Positions 55,240 to 64,000 of a DNA stretch of 64,000 bases are shown piece by piece. The DNA lies in NCBI RefSeq assembly GCF_029267015.1, contig NZ_JARIEA010000042.1, positions 1 to 64,000 of the forward strand, written 5' to 3'. Each line of letters starts with the position of its first letter. Position 1 is the first letter of the stretch. The stretch is from Sporosarcina ureae (GTDB lineage: Bacteria; Bacillota; Bacilli; Bacillales_A; Planococcaceae). The position numbers and the translations under genes were made by a program. Under the pieces are notes generated by a model. The model made no database searches and had not been told where the DNA came from. It was given only the letters and a program-made list of their open reading frames with translations.

Positions 55240-56412
55240 ATGAAGACTTATATGAATCGAATTTTACGCAATTTTGACTATCCATTATTTATCGTATACT
55301 TGCTGCTCTGTGTATTTGGATTGATTATGATTTACAGTGCAAGTATAGTCTGGGCGGTAAATATCTATAATTATGAACCATCACACTTCTTTATAAAACA
55401 ACTGAAGAACCTGGCCTTAGCAATTCCAACGTTCCTTGTGGTAGCAATTATACCGTACCGACATTATAGGAATAAAAAGTTCCTTTATGGCGCGCTAATA
55501 TTGATGTTCAGCTTATTGATCCTAGTAAAGTTCATCGGCTTCGGCGGTGATACAGTAGGTGCAAAAAGCTGGATTACTATGCCATTTGGACTTGGTAACT
55601 TACAGCCGACAGAAATAGCGAAAATTGCTTTTATCGTGTATTTTTCTGGAGTATTTGCAAATAAATATTATGCAGGTACGTTGGATGAAATCAGAACTAC
55701 AATTTTTCCGACATTCTCTGTTTTAACTGCGTCTTTGTTATTAGTGTTGCTAGAACCAGACTTTGGTGCGACGATGATTTTGTTCTTGGTAGCTATATCC
55801 GTTATTATGGCAAGCGGCATGAAAGTAAAGAATTACTTGATCATCAGTCGGTTCTTTGCATTATTAGGTGTGTTGATCGGTATTGTGTTGTGGATAAAGT
55901 GGGAAACAGTCATGACTGCTTCACGCATGGGGCGTTTTCTAGCGTTTACAGATCCCTTTGAATACATACAAGGTTCAGGCTTGCAAATAGTCAATGGATA
56001 CATTGCAATAGGCGCTGGAGGGCTTAAAGGAGTAGGCTTAGGAAACAGTATTCAGAAACTTGGCTATTTACCTGAACCACATACTGATGTTATCATGGCA
56101 GTAATCTCTGAAGAAACTGGAATACTCGGAACGACACTTGTTCTAGGGGGACTCTTTTTCATTGTGATGAGAGCGTTTTCTGTTGCACTGCGTACAAAAG
56201 ACGCACATGCAAGAATGCTCGCAGCTGGTGTTGGTAGTTTAATTGCTATTCAAACACTAGTGAACTTAGGAGGATTGACAGGATTGATTCCGTTAACAGG
56301 TGTAACGTTGCCATTTATTAGTTATGGCGGTACATCGGTTGTATTCTTGTCGATTGCGCTTGGCATACTGATGAACGTTTCGATGTTTGTGAAGTATGAG
56401 AGATCAGAATAG
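55240..56412 (+). CDS. ftsW: FtsW-type SEDS peptidoglycan polymerase
   Basis: 390-residue SEDS glycosyltransferase that builds septal peptidoglycan with a class B PBP. Ten helices; family motifs KSWI (GAKSWI near residue 110), EIAKIAF and GGLTGLIPLTGVTLPFISYGGT near the C-terminus. ATG 55240 is 8 nt after GAGG; the frame back to 55177 has no site and crosses a terminator. Position between ylaN and pyc matches B. subtilis. Confidence 0.93.
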   Translation: MKTYMNRILRNFDYPLFIVYLLLCVFGLIMIYSASIVWAVNIYNYEPSHFFIKQLKNLALAIPTFLVVAIIPYRHYRNKKFLYGALILMFSLLILVKFIGFGGDTVGAKSWITMPFGLGNLQPTEIAKIAFIVYFSGVFANKYYAGTLDEIRTTIFPTFSVLTASLLLVLLEPDFGATMILFLVAISVIMASGMKVKNYLIISRFFALLGVLIGIVLWIKWETVMTASRMGRFLAFTDPFEYIQGSGLQIVNGYIAIGAGGLKGVGLGNSIQKLGYLPEPHTDVIMAVISEETGILGTTLVLGGLFFIVMRAFSVALRTKDAHARMLAAGVGSLIAIQTLVNLGGLTGLIPLTGVTLPFISYGGTSVVFLSIALGILMNVSMFVKYERSE

Positions 56413-56426
56413 AGGGGATGGATTTG

Positions 56427-59400
56427 TTGGTGGAGAGAAGAGAGATCAAGAAAGTACTAGTCGCGAATCGCGGCGAGATTGCAATTCGTGTATTTCGAGC
56501 ATGTACAGAATTAGGCATTGCTACAGTGGGTATTTATTCAGCAGAAGACCGTGCATCTCTACATCGTTACAAGTCCGATCAGTCATTTTTAGTAGGTGAG
56601 GGTAAGAAACCTATCGATGCTTACTTGGATATTGAAGGGATTATCGACATCGCCAAGAAAGCAAATGTCGATGCAATTCATCCGGGCTATGGTTTTTTAG
56701 CAGAGAATGCCCAGTTCGCTGCACGTCTAGAGGAAGAAGGGATTATCTTTATTGGCCCGACATCCAGACATTTAGAAATGTTTGGCGATAAAGTAAAAGC
56801 TAGAGAGCAAGCAATATTAGCTGACATTCCAGTTATTCCAGGTAGTGATGGACCAATTACTTCAGTTGAAGAGGTTGCTAGTTTTGGTGAACAGCATGGT
56901 TATCCAATTATTATTAAAGCTTCTTTAGGCGGCGGGGGACGCGGTATGCGTATCGTCCAATCACCAGAAGAAGTACAAGAAGCGTTTAATCGTGCGAAAT
57001 CCGAAGCAAAATCTGCGTTTGGTTCGGATGAGGTGTATGTAGAGAAATATATTACGAAACCTAAACACATAGAAGTACAAATACTAGGTGATACATATGG
57101 TGAAATTGTCCATTTGTACGAACGTGACTGTTCAATTCAGCGCCGCCACCAAAAGGTAGTGGAAATTGCTCCTTCCATTTCGCTTACGGAAGAATTGCGA
57201 CATGCAATTTGCGATGCAGCTGTTAAACTATCAAAAAATATATCGTATATTAACGCAGGTACAGTAGAATTTTTAGTAGCTGACGATTCCTTCTATTTCA
57301 TCGAAGTCAATCCACGTATTCAAGTGGAACACACGATTACTGAAATGATTACAGGTATTGATATCGTTCAATCACAGATTATGATTGCTGCAGGAGAGTC
57401 TCTGCATTCTGAAAAGGTTAACATTCCAGTACAACAGGACATTCCGTTATTTGGTTACGCGATACAGTCCCGTGTCACGACGGAAGATCCGTTAAATGAC
57501 TTCATGCCGGATACAGGCAAAGTAATGGTCTATCGTTCAAGTGGCGGATTCGGTGTTCGCTTGGATACGGGTAATGCGTACCAAGGATCTGTTATCAGCC
57601 CTTACTATGATTCACTGTTAGTAAAAGTTTCAACTTGGGGACAGACATTTGGGGATGCTGCAAGCAAAATGCACAGAAATTTGAAGGAATTCAGAATACG
57701 GGGAATTAAAACGAATATTCCTTTCCTGGAAAATGTAGTGTGCCATGAAAACTTCTTGTCAGGTGAGTACAACACAAGCTTTATCGATGAAACGCCTGAA
57801 CTATTTACATTTGCCAAGAAACAAGATAGAGGAACGAAAATGTTATCTTATCTTGGAAATGTCACTATTAATGGCTTCCCTGGTATTGACGATGCGACAC
57901 GTCCAGTTCTCCATCCGGTACGTATCCCTAAAGTTGATTACAGTGCGCCAATACAAAAGGGAACAAAACAAATTTTAGATGAGCAAGGTGCAGATGGATT
58001 AGTCAAATGGGTGTTGGAGCAAGACGATGTATTATTGACAGATACTACGTTCCGCGATGCGCATCAGTCTTTGCTCGCTACGCGTATGAGAACAAAGGAG
58101 TTAACACAGATTGCAACGGAAAGTGCGCATTTATTACCTGATCTCTTCTCGTTTGAGATGTGGGGTGGCGCAACATTCGATGTAGCCTACCGTTTCTTAA
58201 AAGAAAGCCCGTGGGATCGACTAGAAAAATTGCGTGAGCAAGTTCCTAATGTGTTGTTCCAGATGCTCTTTAGAGGGGCCAATGCCGTCGGTTACACAAA
58301 CTACCCCGATAACGTCATTCGTGAATTCATAAAAGAATCGGCTTCATCAGGTATAGATGTATTCCGTATATTCGACAGCTTGAATTGGATCAAAGGCATG
58401 GAAGTCGCGATTGATGAAACACGTTCGACAGGAAAGATTGCGGAGGCAACGATTTGTTATACAGGAGATATTCTGGACGACAACCGTGCCAAATATACGG
58501 TCAACTACTACAAAGAGATGGCCAAAGAACTCGAAGCAGTCGGTGCTCATATATTGGCAATCAAAGACATGGCAGGGTTGCTGAAGCCTGAAGCAGCTTA
58601 TCGTCTAGTGTCAGAATTGAAAGCGTCAACAAGTCTGCCAATTCATTTGCATACGCACGATACGAGCGGGAATGGTATTTATATGTACGCTAAAGCGATT
58701 GAAGCCGGAGTTGATATTGTCGATACGGCAATTGGTTCCATGGCGGGTATGACGTCACAACCGTCTGCCAATTCACTTGCTTACGCTATGCAAAACAATA
58801 AACGACATGTTCGTGCAAATACAGAGTCGTTAGAAAAACTGTCGCACTACTGGGAAGATGTGCGGAAATACTACAAGCCGTTTGAGAGTGGTATGAACAG
58901 TCCGCATTCAGAGATCTATGTACACGAAATGCCAGGGGGCCAATATTCAAATCTACAACAACAGTCAAAAGCTGTAGGATTGGGAGAACGCTGGGAAGAA
59001 GTGAAGAAAATGTACTCCCGCGTGAATTTCCTCTTTGGAGACATTGTCAAAGTAACACCTTCATCCAAAGTAGTAGGGGATATGGCATTGTTCATGGTAC
59101 AAAATGAATTGGATGAGCATACGGTTATTGAAAAGGGACAAACTATTGATTTCCCTGAATCCGTTATTGATTTCTTCGAAGGTTCAATCGGTCAACCATA
59201 TGGCGGTTTCCCTGAAGAGTTGCAGGAAGTCATATTGAAAGGTCGCAAAGCGATCACTGTGCGTCCGGGTGAGTTATTGGCACCGGTGAACTTCCAAGAC
59301 GTGCTGAAGAAGCTAACGGAGAAAATGGGCAAGCCAGCTACTATGCATGATGCACTAGCTTACGTCTTATATCCGAAAGTGTTTGATGAGTACATTGAAA

Positions 59401-59873
59401 CGAGAAAACAGTTTGGTGATGTTTCCGTCATCAATACTCCTGAATTCTTGTATGGTTTACGTTTAGGTGAAGAAATCGAAATTGAGATTGAGTTCGGGAA
59501 AACACTTATCGTCAAACTAGTGTCAATTGGTGAGCCAAACCCAGACGGAACGCGAGTGCTATACTTTGAGTTAAATGGTCAGTCTCGTGAAATTATCATC
59601 CAAGATTTCCAAGTGGAAACAAAAGATGAGACGAAACAAAAAGCTGATCCTACAAATGAGTCTCATATTGCAGCTACGATGCCTGGAACTGTTTTGCAAG
59701 TCGCGGTTTCATTAGGTGCGAGAGTAAAACGTGGGGAGCACTTACTCATTACAGAGGCTATGAAAATGGAAACAACAATTCAAGCTCCTTTTACAGGAGT
59801 TGTAAAAGCTATATATGCAGGCCCTGGAGATTCTATATCAACAGGTGACTTGTTAATTGAATTAGAACACTAA
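56427..59873 (+). CDS. pyc: pyruvate carboxylase
   Basis: Fixes bicarbonate onto pyruvate to give oxaloacetate. Domains in order: biotin carboxylase (ANRGEIAIRVF at the N-terminus; GGGGRGMR; ENPRIQ-type EVNPRIQVEHT), carboxyltransferase (DTTFRDAHQSLLATR), allosteric linker, and C-terminal biotinyl domain with EAMKMET, Lys about 1113. Size (~1148) is standard. The 5' end is uncertain: GAGGGG at 56412-56417 fits TTG 56424 or 56427 better than ATG 56418, which abuts it. Known partner of DarB in B. subtilis; darB is in this window. Confidence 0.97.
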   Translation: MVERREIKKVLVANRGEIAIRVFRACTELGIATVGIYSAEDRASLHRYKSDQSFLVGEGKKPIDAYLDIEGIIDIAKKANVDAIHPGYGFLAENAQFAARLEEEGIIFIGPTSRHLEMFGDKVKAREQAILADIPVIPGSDGPITSVEEVASFGEQHGYPIIIKASLGGGGRGMRIVQSPEEVQEAFNRAKSEAKSAFGSDEVYVEKYITKPKHIEVQILGDTYGEIVHLYERDCSIQRRHQKVVEIAPSISLTEELRHAICDAAVKLSKNISYINAGTVEFLVADDSFYFIEVNPRIQVEHTITEMITGIDIVQSQIMIAAGESLHSEKVNIPVQQDIPLFGYAIQSRVTTEDPLNDFMPDTGKVMVYRSSGGFGVRLDTGNAYQGSVISPYYDSLLVKVSTWGQTFGDAASKMHRNLKEFRIRGIKTNIPFLENVVCHENFLSGEYNTSFIDETPELFTFAKKQDRGTKMLSYLGNVTINGFPGIDDATRPVLHPVRIPKVDYSAPIQKGTKQILDEQGADGLVKWVLEQDDVLLTDTTFRDAHQSLLATRMRTKELTQIATESAHLLPDLFSFEMWGGATFDVAYRFLKESPWDRLEKLREQVPNVLFQMLFRGANAVGYTNYPDNVIREFIKESASSGIDVFRIFDSLNWIKGMEVAIDETRSTGKIAEATICYTGDILDDNRAKYTVNYYKEMAKELEAVGAHILAIKDMAGLLKPEAAYRLVSELKASTSLPIHLHTHDTSGNGIYMYAKAIEAGVDIVDTAIGSMAGMTSQPSANSLAYAMQNNKRHVRANTESLEKLSHYWEDVRKYYKPFESGMNSPHSEIYVHEMPGGQYSNLQQQSKAVGLGERWEEVKKMYSRVNFLFGDIVKVTPSSKVVGDMALFMVQNELDEHTVIEKGQTIDFPESVIDFFEGSIGQPYGGFPEELQEVILKGRKAITVRPGELLAPVNFQDVLKKLTEKMGKPATMHDALAYVLYPKVFDEYIETRKQFGDVSVINTPEFLYGLRLGEEIEIEIEFGKTLIVKLVSIGEPNPDGTRVLYFELNGQSREIIIQDFQVETKDETKQKADPTNESHIAATMPGTVLQVAVSLGARVKRGEHLLITEAMKMETTIQAPFTGVVKAIYAGPGDSISTGDLLIELEH

Positions 59874-59917
59874 AAAACAGCTTCCACATGCCTTTAGGGC
59901 AGTGGAAGCTGTTTTTG
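59874..59917 (+). terminator. terminator of pyc
   Basis: AAACAGCTTCCAC (59875-59887) pairs with GTGGAAGCTGTTT (59902-59914), followed by TTGTC. Confidence 0.9.
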
Positions 59918-59934
59918 TCATAAGTTGTATATAA

Positions 59935-59976
59935 GAAGCGTGTAACGGCCGCCAAGCAGCTGTTACACGCTTCTTG
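59935..59976 (-). terminator. inverted repeat after ctaA
   Basis: AGAAGCGTGTAAC (59935-59947) pairs with GTTACACGCTTCT (59962-59974), a perfect 13-bp stem. On the minus strand it lies just past the ctaA stop codon but lacks a strong T-run. Confidence 0.6.
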
Positions 59977-60921
59977 TTACTTCTTCAAACGACTTCGTGA
60001 AACCAGTAGGACTAGATAAGTTAACAAGCCGAATAATAACGTGACGAACAAGGAGTGTAGTAAAGCAAAATAGAGATTCAACTTCGTCAGTACAACTATC
60101 ATTCCAGTTGTGGCTTGTGCAAGTACTAAAGCGAACGCTGAAATCCATCCCCAGTATAGAACACGCTGATTCTTGTAATGCTTTATTGCTTTAATAGCGA
60201 TAAAACCAATCCATATCACGATCATCGCGGCAGCCAAACGATGGCCCATCTGAATCCATTCGTACATGTTGTTAGGCAAGCTAAATTCATTATTGCGGCA
60301 TAGTGGCCAATCAGAACAGATCAGACCAGAATCCGTATGACGAACAAGCGCGCCAGTGTAAATTACAATGTATGAATAAATCGTTACGCCGATTGTGTGG
60401 AAGCGCATTGACTTATCTATACGTAATTTATCTGAATCAAATTTTTGATCCACTTCAAACACCAATAATGTCAGTAGGAATACTGCTGCAAATGAGATAA
60501 GCGATATACCGAAGTGAAGCGCAAGTATAAAGTCACCTTGACCCCATAAAACTTGTGCCGCTCCTATCAATGCTTGTAAAACCAGGAAAAAAATTGCCAT
60601 GAATGCCAAAAACTTTGTTTCGCGGACATGACCAAGTGCTTTCCACGACCATACAGCTAATATGACGATGAAAATACCTACTGCACCTGTAACTAAACGG
60701 TGTGAGAACTCGATTAATACTTCTGCTGTGATGTCATCCGGAATAAGTTGTCCATTACATCCTGGCCAATGTCTTCCGCACCCCATGCCGCTGTCGGTTT
60801 TAGTAACGAGAGCTCCACCAAGTAAAATCGCGAGCATTCCGATCGTAGAAGCTACTCCAAACCACTTTAAAAATCTGTTGTATCGCAAGTATGAAACACC
60901 TTCTTCTATTGAATTGACCAT
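59977..60921 (-). CDS. ctaA: haem A synthase CtaA
   Basis: 314-residue membrane enzyme that oxidises the methyl group of haem O to give haem A for the terminal oxidase. Eight helices; haem-binding histidine regions EFSHR (in ...[11 protein letters not shown]) and MGHRLAAA near the C-terminus, Cys pairs GCGRHWPGC and CSDWPLC. Divergent from ctaB, as in B. subtilis. ATG 60921; it could also start at a downstream ATG. Confidence 0.95.
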   Translation of the reverse strand: MVNSIEEGVSYLRYNRFLKWFGVASTIGMLAILLGGALVTKTDSGMGCGRHWPGCNGQLIPDDITAEVLIEFSHRLVTGAVGIFIVILAVWSWKALGHVRETKFLAFMAIFFLVLQALIGAAQVLWGQGDFILALHFGISLISFAAVFLLTLLVFEVDQKFDSDKLRIDKSMRFHTIGVTIYSYIVIYTGALVRHTDSGLICSDWPLCRNNEFSLPNNMYEWIQMGHRLAAAMIVIWIGFIAIKAIKHYKNQRVLYWGWISAFALVLAQATTGMIVVLTKLNLYFALLHSLFVTLLFGLLTYLVLLVSRSRLKK

Positions 60922-61296
60922 AAAAAGGTCGATTTACAGTAAATTTTGCCCGGTAAACAGAAATAATTATCTGGAAACATATGAGTGAATCGCGTAGATT
61001 TCTGTTGAATCAGGGCAGCTATTGCAAGCTTTATGATAACGAAAAACTTAAAGAAACACAATGCATGTAGTTAATAAACCACTGATGTATAAGGCTTTTC
61101 ACAAATTGTTCATAAAATAGTCTCTTTAACTTCACAAATGGCAGTCAGAAATGCTTTACTATATAGGAGGTGAAGGACAAAGACACAAAGGTTGCACGAA
61201 ACCGCTATAAATTGAGAAATGCTCTAGAAATTACGGACGTTTTTCGATATAGTAGGTGATAGGGTCTTTGCTGAAAACTTTGAAAGGAGGGTTATT
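60922..61296. other. ctaA-ctaB divergent intergenic region
   Basis: 375 bp without a convincing gene. It must hold the divergent promoters of ctaA and ctaB. A GTG frame at 61170 overlaps its own AGGAGG and is rejected. A redox-repressor (Rex-like) half-site TTCACAA at 61099-61105 has no good second half. No hairpin terminator or riboswitch is visible. Confidence 0.4.
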
Positions 61297-62214
61297 ATGT
61301 CAAACGGTCGAACGCTTTCGACAGTTGCAGATCCAAAAGTAGAGACAATCACCTTATGGAAAGACTTTTTGGCGCTGATCAAAATTGGTATTGTCAATTC
61401 GAATTTGATCACTACGTTCACCGGTCTTTTTTTGGCATTTCAATTCACCGGTAAAAGTTTTCTTCACAATTTTGATCTACTGGTATTTGCGATTTTAGGT
61501 ACTGGATTGATTATCGCATCGTCAGGTGCCATGAATAACTTGATTGATCGCGATATTGATCCCGTCATGTCGAGAACGAAGTCGAGACCGACAGTAACAG
61601 GTAGATTTAAAGCTCCCGCTGTGATGACGTTAGCCGTTACATTCCTACTAGTCGGAGAAGTGTTATTATTTTCTGCATCATCTACGGCTGGTTGGCTAGG
61701 CATCTTGGGTGTATTTGCTTACGTTGTTTTGTATTCCATGTGGTCTAAACGTAGGCATGTAAGCAATACTGTAGTAGGAAGTCTTTCAGGAGCAATACCA
61801 CCCCTTATCGGATGGGCAGCTGTTGATCCTACACTGCCAATGGGAGCGTGGGCGTTGTTTTTAATCATGTTCATATGGCAACCACCGCATTTCTATGCGT
61901 TGGCTATGCGCAGAACAGAAGAGTATCGGGCAGCTAACATTCCGATGCTACCTGTAGTAAAAGGATTTGAGCGGACGAAAAAGTCCATGCTTATGTGGGT
62001 GCTACTACTGTTCCCATTGCCTTTCTTATTATCGGAGCTCGGTACTGCGTTTATAGTTTTTGCAACACTGTTGAATGTCGGGTGGCTTTATCTAGCGCTG
62101 AAAGGATTTAAAGCCAAAGAGGATTTGAAGTGGGCAACCGGGATGTTTGTATATTCATTGAATTACATGACAATCTTGTTTGTATCTATGATTATCTTCT
62201 CAATATTCATCTAA
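61297..62214 (+). CDS. ctaB: protohaem IX farnesyltransferase CtaB
   Basis: 305-residue UbiA-family prenyltransferase, converts haem B to haem O. Aspartate motif NNLIDRDIDPVMSRTKSRP and second NxxxD-type region; about nine helices. RBS AAAGGAGGG precedes ATG 61297. Followed by ctaC in the same direction. Confidence 0.96.
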   Translation: MSNGRTLSTVADPKVETITLWKDFLALIKIGIVNSNLITTFTGLFLAFQFTGKSFLHNFDLLVFAILGTGLIIASSGAMNNLIDRDIDPVMSRTKSRPTVTGRFKAPAVMTLAVTFLLVGEVLLFSASSTAGWLGILGVFAYVVLYSMWSKRRHVSNTVVGSLSGAIPPLIGWAAVDPTLPMGAWALFLIMFIWQPPHFYALAMRRTEEYRAANIPMLPVVKGFERTKKSMLMWVLLLFPLPFLLSELGTAFIVFATLLNVGWLYLALKGFKAKEDLKWATGMFVYSLNYMTILFVSMIIFSIFI

Positions 62215-62316
62215 CGTATCGGAATTCTTTCTTTAAAACAGGAATTCATCATAAAGAGGCATTCAGTCCTCCATAGTAGAAAAACATTTTTTTAGAAAGA
62301 GAGGTATTAGTTAGCG

Positions 62317-63384
62317 ATGATTAAAGGACTCAAAAAGTGGCGTCTCTTTTCTTTACTAGCGGTTTTTGCTGTGTTCATGGCAGGTTGTGGTAATGAAGAA
62401 ATTTCAACCTTCCAACCGGCTGGACAAGTCGCTAATGACCAGTTCAAATTGTTGCTATTAGCATCAGGCATCATGTTACTGGTTATCATTGTAGTAGTAA
62501 TTATTTACACTGTTGCATTATTCCGCTTCAGACGTTCCAAGTTGGGTGAAGATCATATACCAGAGCAAGTAGAAGGAAGTCACACACTTGAACTGATTTG
62601 GACATTCATTCCAATCGTATTACTTCTTATCCTTGCAATTCCTACTGTTCACTACACGTATAAATTAGGTGATGTGCAAGCAATGGGAGCAGTTGATGAT
62701 GATGGTAATGCGGAAAACTTGGTAGTAGACGTTACAGCGAAATTGTATTGGTGGGAGTTCGAGTATCCTGATCTAGGAATTGTTACGGCTCAGGAACTAG
62801 TAGTACCTACTGATGAAAAAGTTTATTTCAACTTGATTGCAGCAGACGTAAAGCACTCATTCTGGATTCCGTCAGTTGGCGGTAAGCTAGACACGAACGT
62901 TGAGAACGTGAATAAGTTCTATTTATCATTTGAGAAAGAATCTGAAGGCTTGAAAGATGGCGTTTTCTACGGAAAATGTGCTGAGCTATGCGGACCTTCT
63001 CACGCATTGATGGACTTTAAAGTAAAAACATTACCGAGAGATCAATTTGACAGCTGGGTTGCAGCTATGCAGGAATCAGCAGAAAAACCTGTTGTTGCAA
63101 ATGCTGACGGCGAAGAAGTCTTCTCTCAAAGCTGTATCGGGTGTCACGCAGTTTCGGGTGTAGGTGAGTCTGGTGCACAAGGACCTAACTTGACTTCATT
63201 CGGTGATCGCAATCGTGTTGCAGGATTCCTTAAACACGATGAAAAAGAATTAAAAGAGTGGATTCGAGATACACAGAAATACAAGCCAGGCAACACAATG
63301 CCTTCATTCAGTAAAGATCAAATTTCTGATGAAGAATTGGATGCATTAGCTGAATACTTAATGGGCTTAAAAGTCGCAAAATAA
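62317..63384 (+). CDS. ctaC: cytochrome c oxidase subunit II with fused cytochrome c (caa3)
   Basis: 355 residues. Lipobox VFMAGC near residue 22, two transmembrane helices, a CuA domain with GKCAELCGPSHALM, then a C-terminal cytochrome c domain with haem-binding SCIGCHAV and axial Met region NTMPSF. The fusion makes it a caa3-type oxidase. RBS AAAGAGAGG. Confidence 0.96.
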   Translation: MIKGLKKWRLFSLLAVFAVFMAGCGNEEISTFQPAGQVANDQFKLLLLASGIMLLVIIVVVIIYTVALFRFRRSKLGEDHIPEQVEGSHTLELIWTFIPIVLLLILAIPTVHYTYKLGDVQAMGAVDDDGNAENLVVDVTAKLYWWEFEYPDLGIVTAQELVVPTDEKVYFNLIAADVKHSFWIPSVGGKLDTNVENVNKFYLSFEKESEGLKDGVFYGKCAELCGPSHALMDFKVKTLPRDQFDSWVAAMQESAEKPVVANADGEEVFSQSCIGCHAVSGVGESGAQGPNLTSFGDRNRVAGFLKHDEKELKEWIRDTQKYKPGNTMPSFSKDQISDEELDALAEYLMGLKVAK

Positions 63385-63417
63385 TTTTCAAACGGAAATT
63401 GAATAGGAGGTAACACA

Positions 63418-64000
63418 GTGAGTTCAGTTGCTCAAAAAAGTGGCTTTGGCGCAACGCTATGGGATTGGCTGACAACAGTCGACCATAAGAAGATCGGAAT
63501 TCTGTATCTCCTTGGGGGATTATTCTTCTTCGTTCTAGGTGGTATTGAAGCGATGATCATTCGTCTTCAGTTGATAACCCCAAACAACGATCTCGTAAGC
63601 GCAGGGCTTTTTAATGACTTAATTACAATGCACGGAACAACCATGATTTTCTTGGCAGCGATGCCGATTCTCTTTGGTTTTATGAACGCGATCATGCCGC
63701 TTCAAATCGGAGCACGTGACGTAGCATTCCCATTCATCAACTCATTAGGTTTTTGGATGTTCGCATTTGGTGGTTTATTCCTTAACATCTCTTGGTTATT
63801 TGGTGAAGTTCCGGATGCTGGATGGACGTCTTATGCATCGTTATCACTTCACTCGCCAGGACATGGTGTAGACTTCTATGCCATTGGTTTACAAATCGCA
63901 GGTGGTGGTACGTTAATGGCAGGGATTAACTTCCTTGTAACGATCATCAACATGCGTGCGCCAGGTATGACGTATATGCGTATGCCACTATTCACATGGA
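63418..64000 (+). CDS. ctaD: cytochrome c oxidase subunit I, start only
   Basis: Open to the window end; 194 codons visible. GTG 63418 follows AGGAGG by 7 nt. The early haem-copper oxidase blocks are clear, including TMHGTTMIFL, whose His is a haem ligand, and LGFWMFAFGGLF. It forms the catalytic core with the CtaC subunit just upstream. Confidence 0.95.
   Translation, partial: MSSVAQKSGFGATLWDWLTTVDHKKIGILYLLGGLFFFVLGGIEAMIIRLQLITPNNDLVSAGLFNDLITMHGTTMIFLAAMPILFGFMNAIMPLQIGARDVAFPFINSLGFWMFAFGGLFLNISWLFGEVPDAGWTSYASLSLHSPGHGVDFYAIGLQIAGGGTLMAGINFLVTIINMRAPGMTYMRMPLFTW

Noticed and set aside
56418..56426. ATG 56418 as the start of pyruvate carboxylase
   Set aside because: It directly abuts AGAGGGG; TTG 56424 or 56427 has workable spacing. 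Kept only as an alternative.
61095..61125. Possible Rex box upstream of ctaA/ctaB
   Set aside because: One TTCACAA-like half-site is present, but the other half does not match at the required spacing.
61170..61260. GTG-started 29-codon basic ORF before ctaB
   Set aside because: The only possible ribosome site, AGGAGG, overlaps the GTG itself, so initiation is not possible there.

Overview
The window looks like chromosomal DNA of a low-to-moderate-GC, endospore-forming Firmicute of the Planococcaceae (Sporosarcina-like). The basis is that gene order follows the Bacillus subtilis yku/ykq/pdh/ykt/yla/cta block almost gene for gene, that there are Spo0E-like and sporulation-kinase-like genes, that starts are AGGAGG-driven with many TTG/GTG codons, and that a murE-prfC pair lies outside any cell-wall cluster, as in Staphylococcus, which has Lys-type peptidoglycan. 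Genus is an inference. Spans that I compare with B. subtilis rest on remembered gene order, not on a search.

Layout. 1-4.1 kb: GC-rich hairpin, then a TAXI-type TRAP transporter operon (receptor, DUF1850 protein, fused permease) behind a promoter with a CcpA cre-like palindrome. 4.4-9.8 kb: a 49-residue acidic protein, tRNA-Val(GAC), an RluA-type pseudouridine synthase, a Cd/Zn P-type ATPase behind a CadC-like operator, and an aldehyde dehydrogenase. 10.1-19.4 kb: murE-prfC, an RND exporter (SwrC-like), a manganese (yybP-ykoY) riboswitch controlling a TerC exporter, and a Ktr/Trk potassium channel. 19.4-21.1 kb: an IS1182-type insertion sequence that landed in the loop of the potassium channel's terminator, leaving an 8-bp target duplication. 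21.2-21.7 kb: a composite two-hairpin repeat whose partner, inverted and partly deleted, is at 49.2-49.4 kb.

21.8-34 kb: radical SAM/B12 protein, PAS histidine kinase, lipoprotein, YkvS, Spo0E-like phosphatase, a 3-hydroxyisobutyrate-dehydrogenase-type enzyme, DarB/CbpB (c-di-AMP sensor), two MFS exporters, CcpC, and the YkuU/YkuV peroxiredoxin-thioredoxin pair with a PerR/Fur-type box upstream. 34-38.7 kb: potABCD polyamine importer and KtrC. 38.8-47.6 kb: rnjA, rpoY, a previously unlisted 23-residue basic ORF with its own promoter and terminator, def, a YkyA lipoprotein and pdhABCD. 47.7-56.4 kb: nitronate monooxygenase, YktA, YktB, inositol monophosphatase, YlaF, TypA, YlaH, YlaI, a DUF protein, YlaN and FtsW. 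56.4-64 kb: pyruvate carboxylase, ctaA, ctaB, ctaC and the start of ctaD.

Together, pyruvate is fed to acetyl-CoA (pdh) and oxaloacetate (pyc) next to haem A and caa3-oxidase genes. Several products are known c-di-AMP targets or partners in relatives (DarB, KtrC, Ktr channel, PycA), which links K+ balance and pyruvate anaplerosis. No CRISPR, prophage, toxin-antitoxin or defence island was seen; apart from the IS and the repeats this is core genome.
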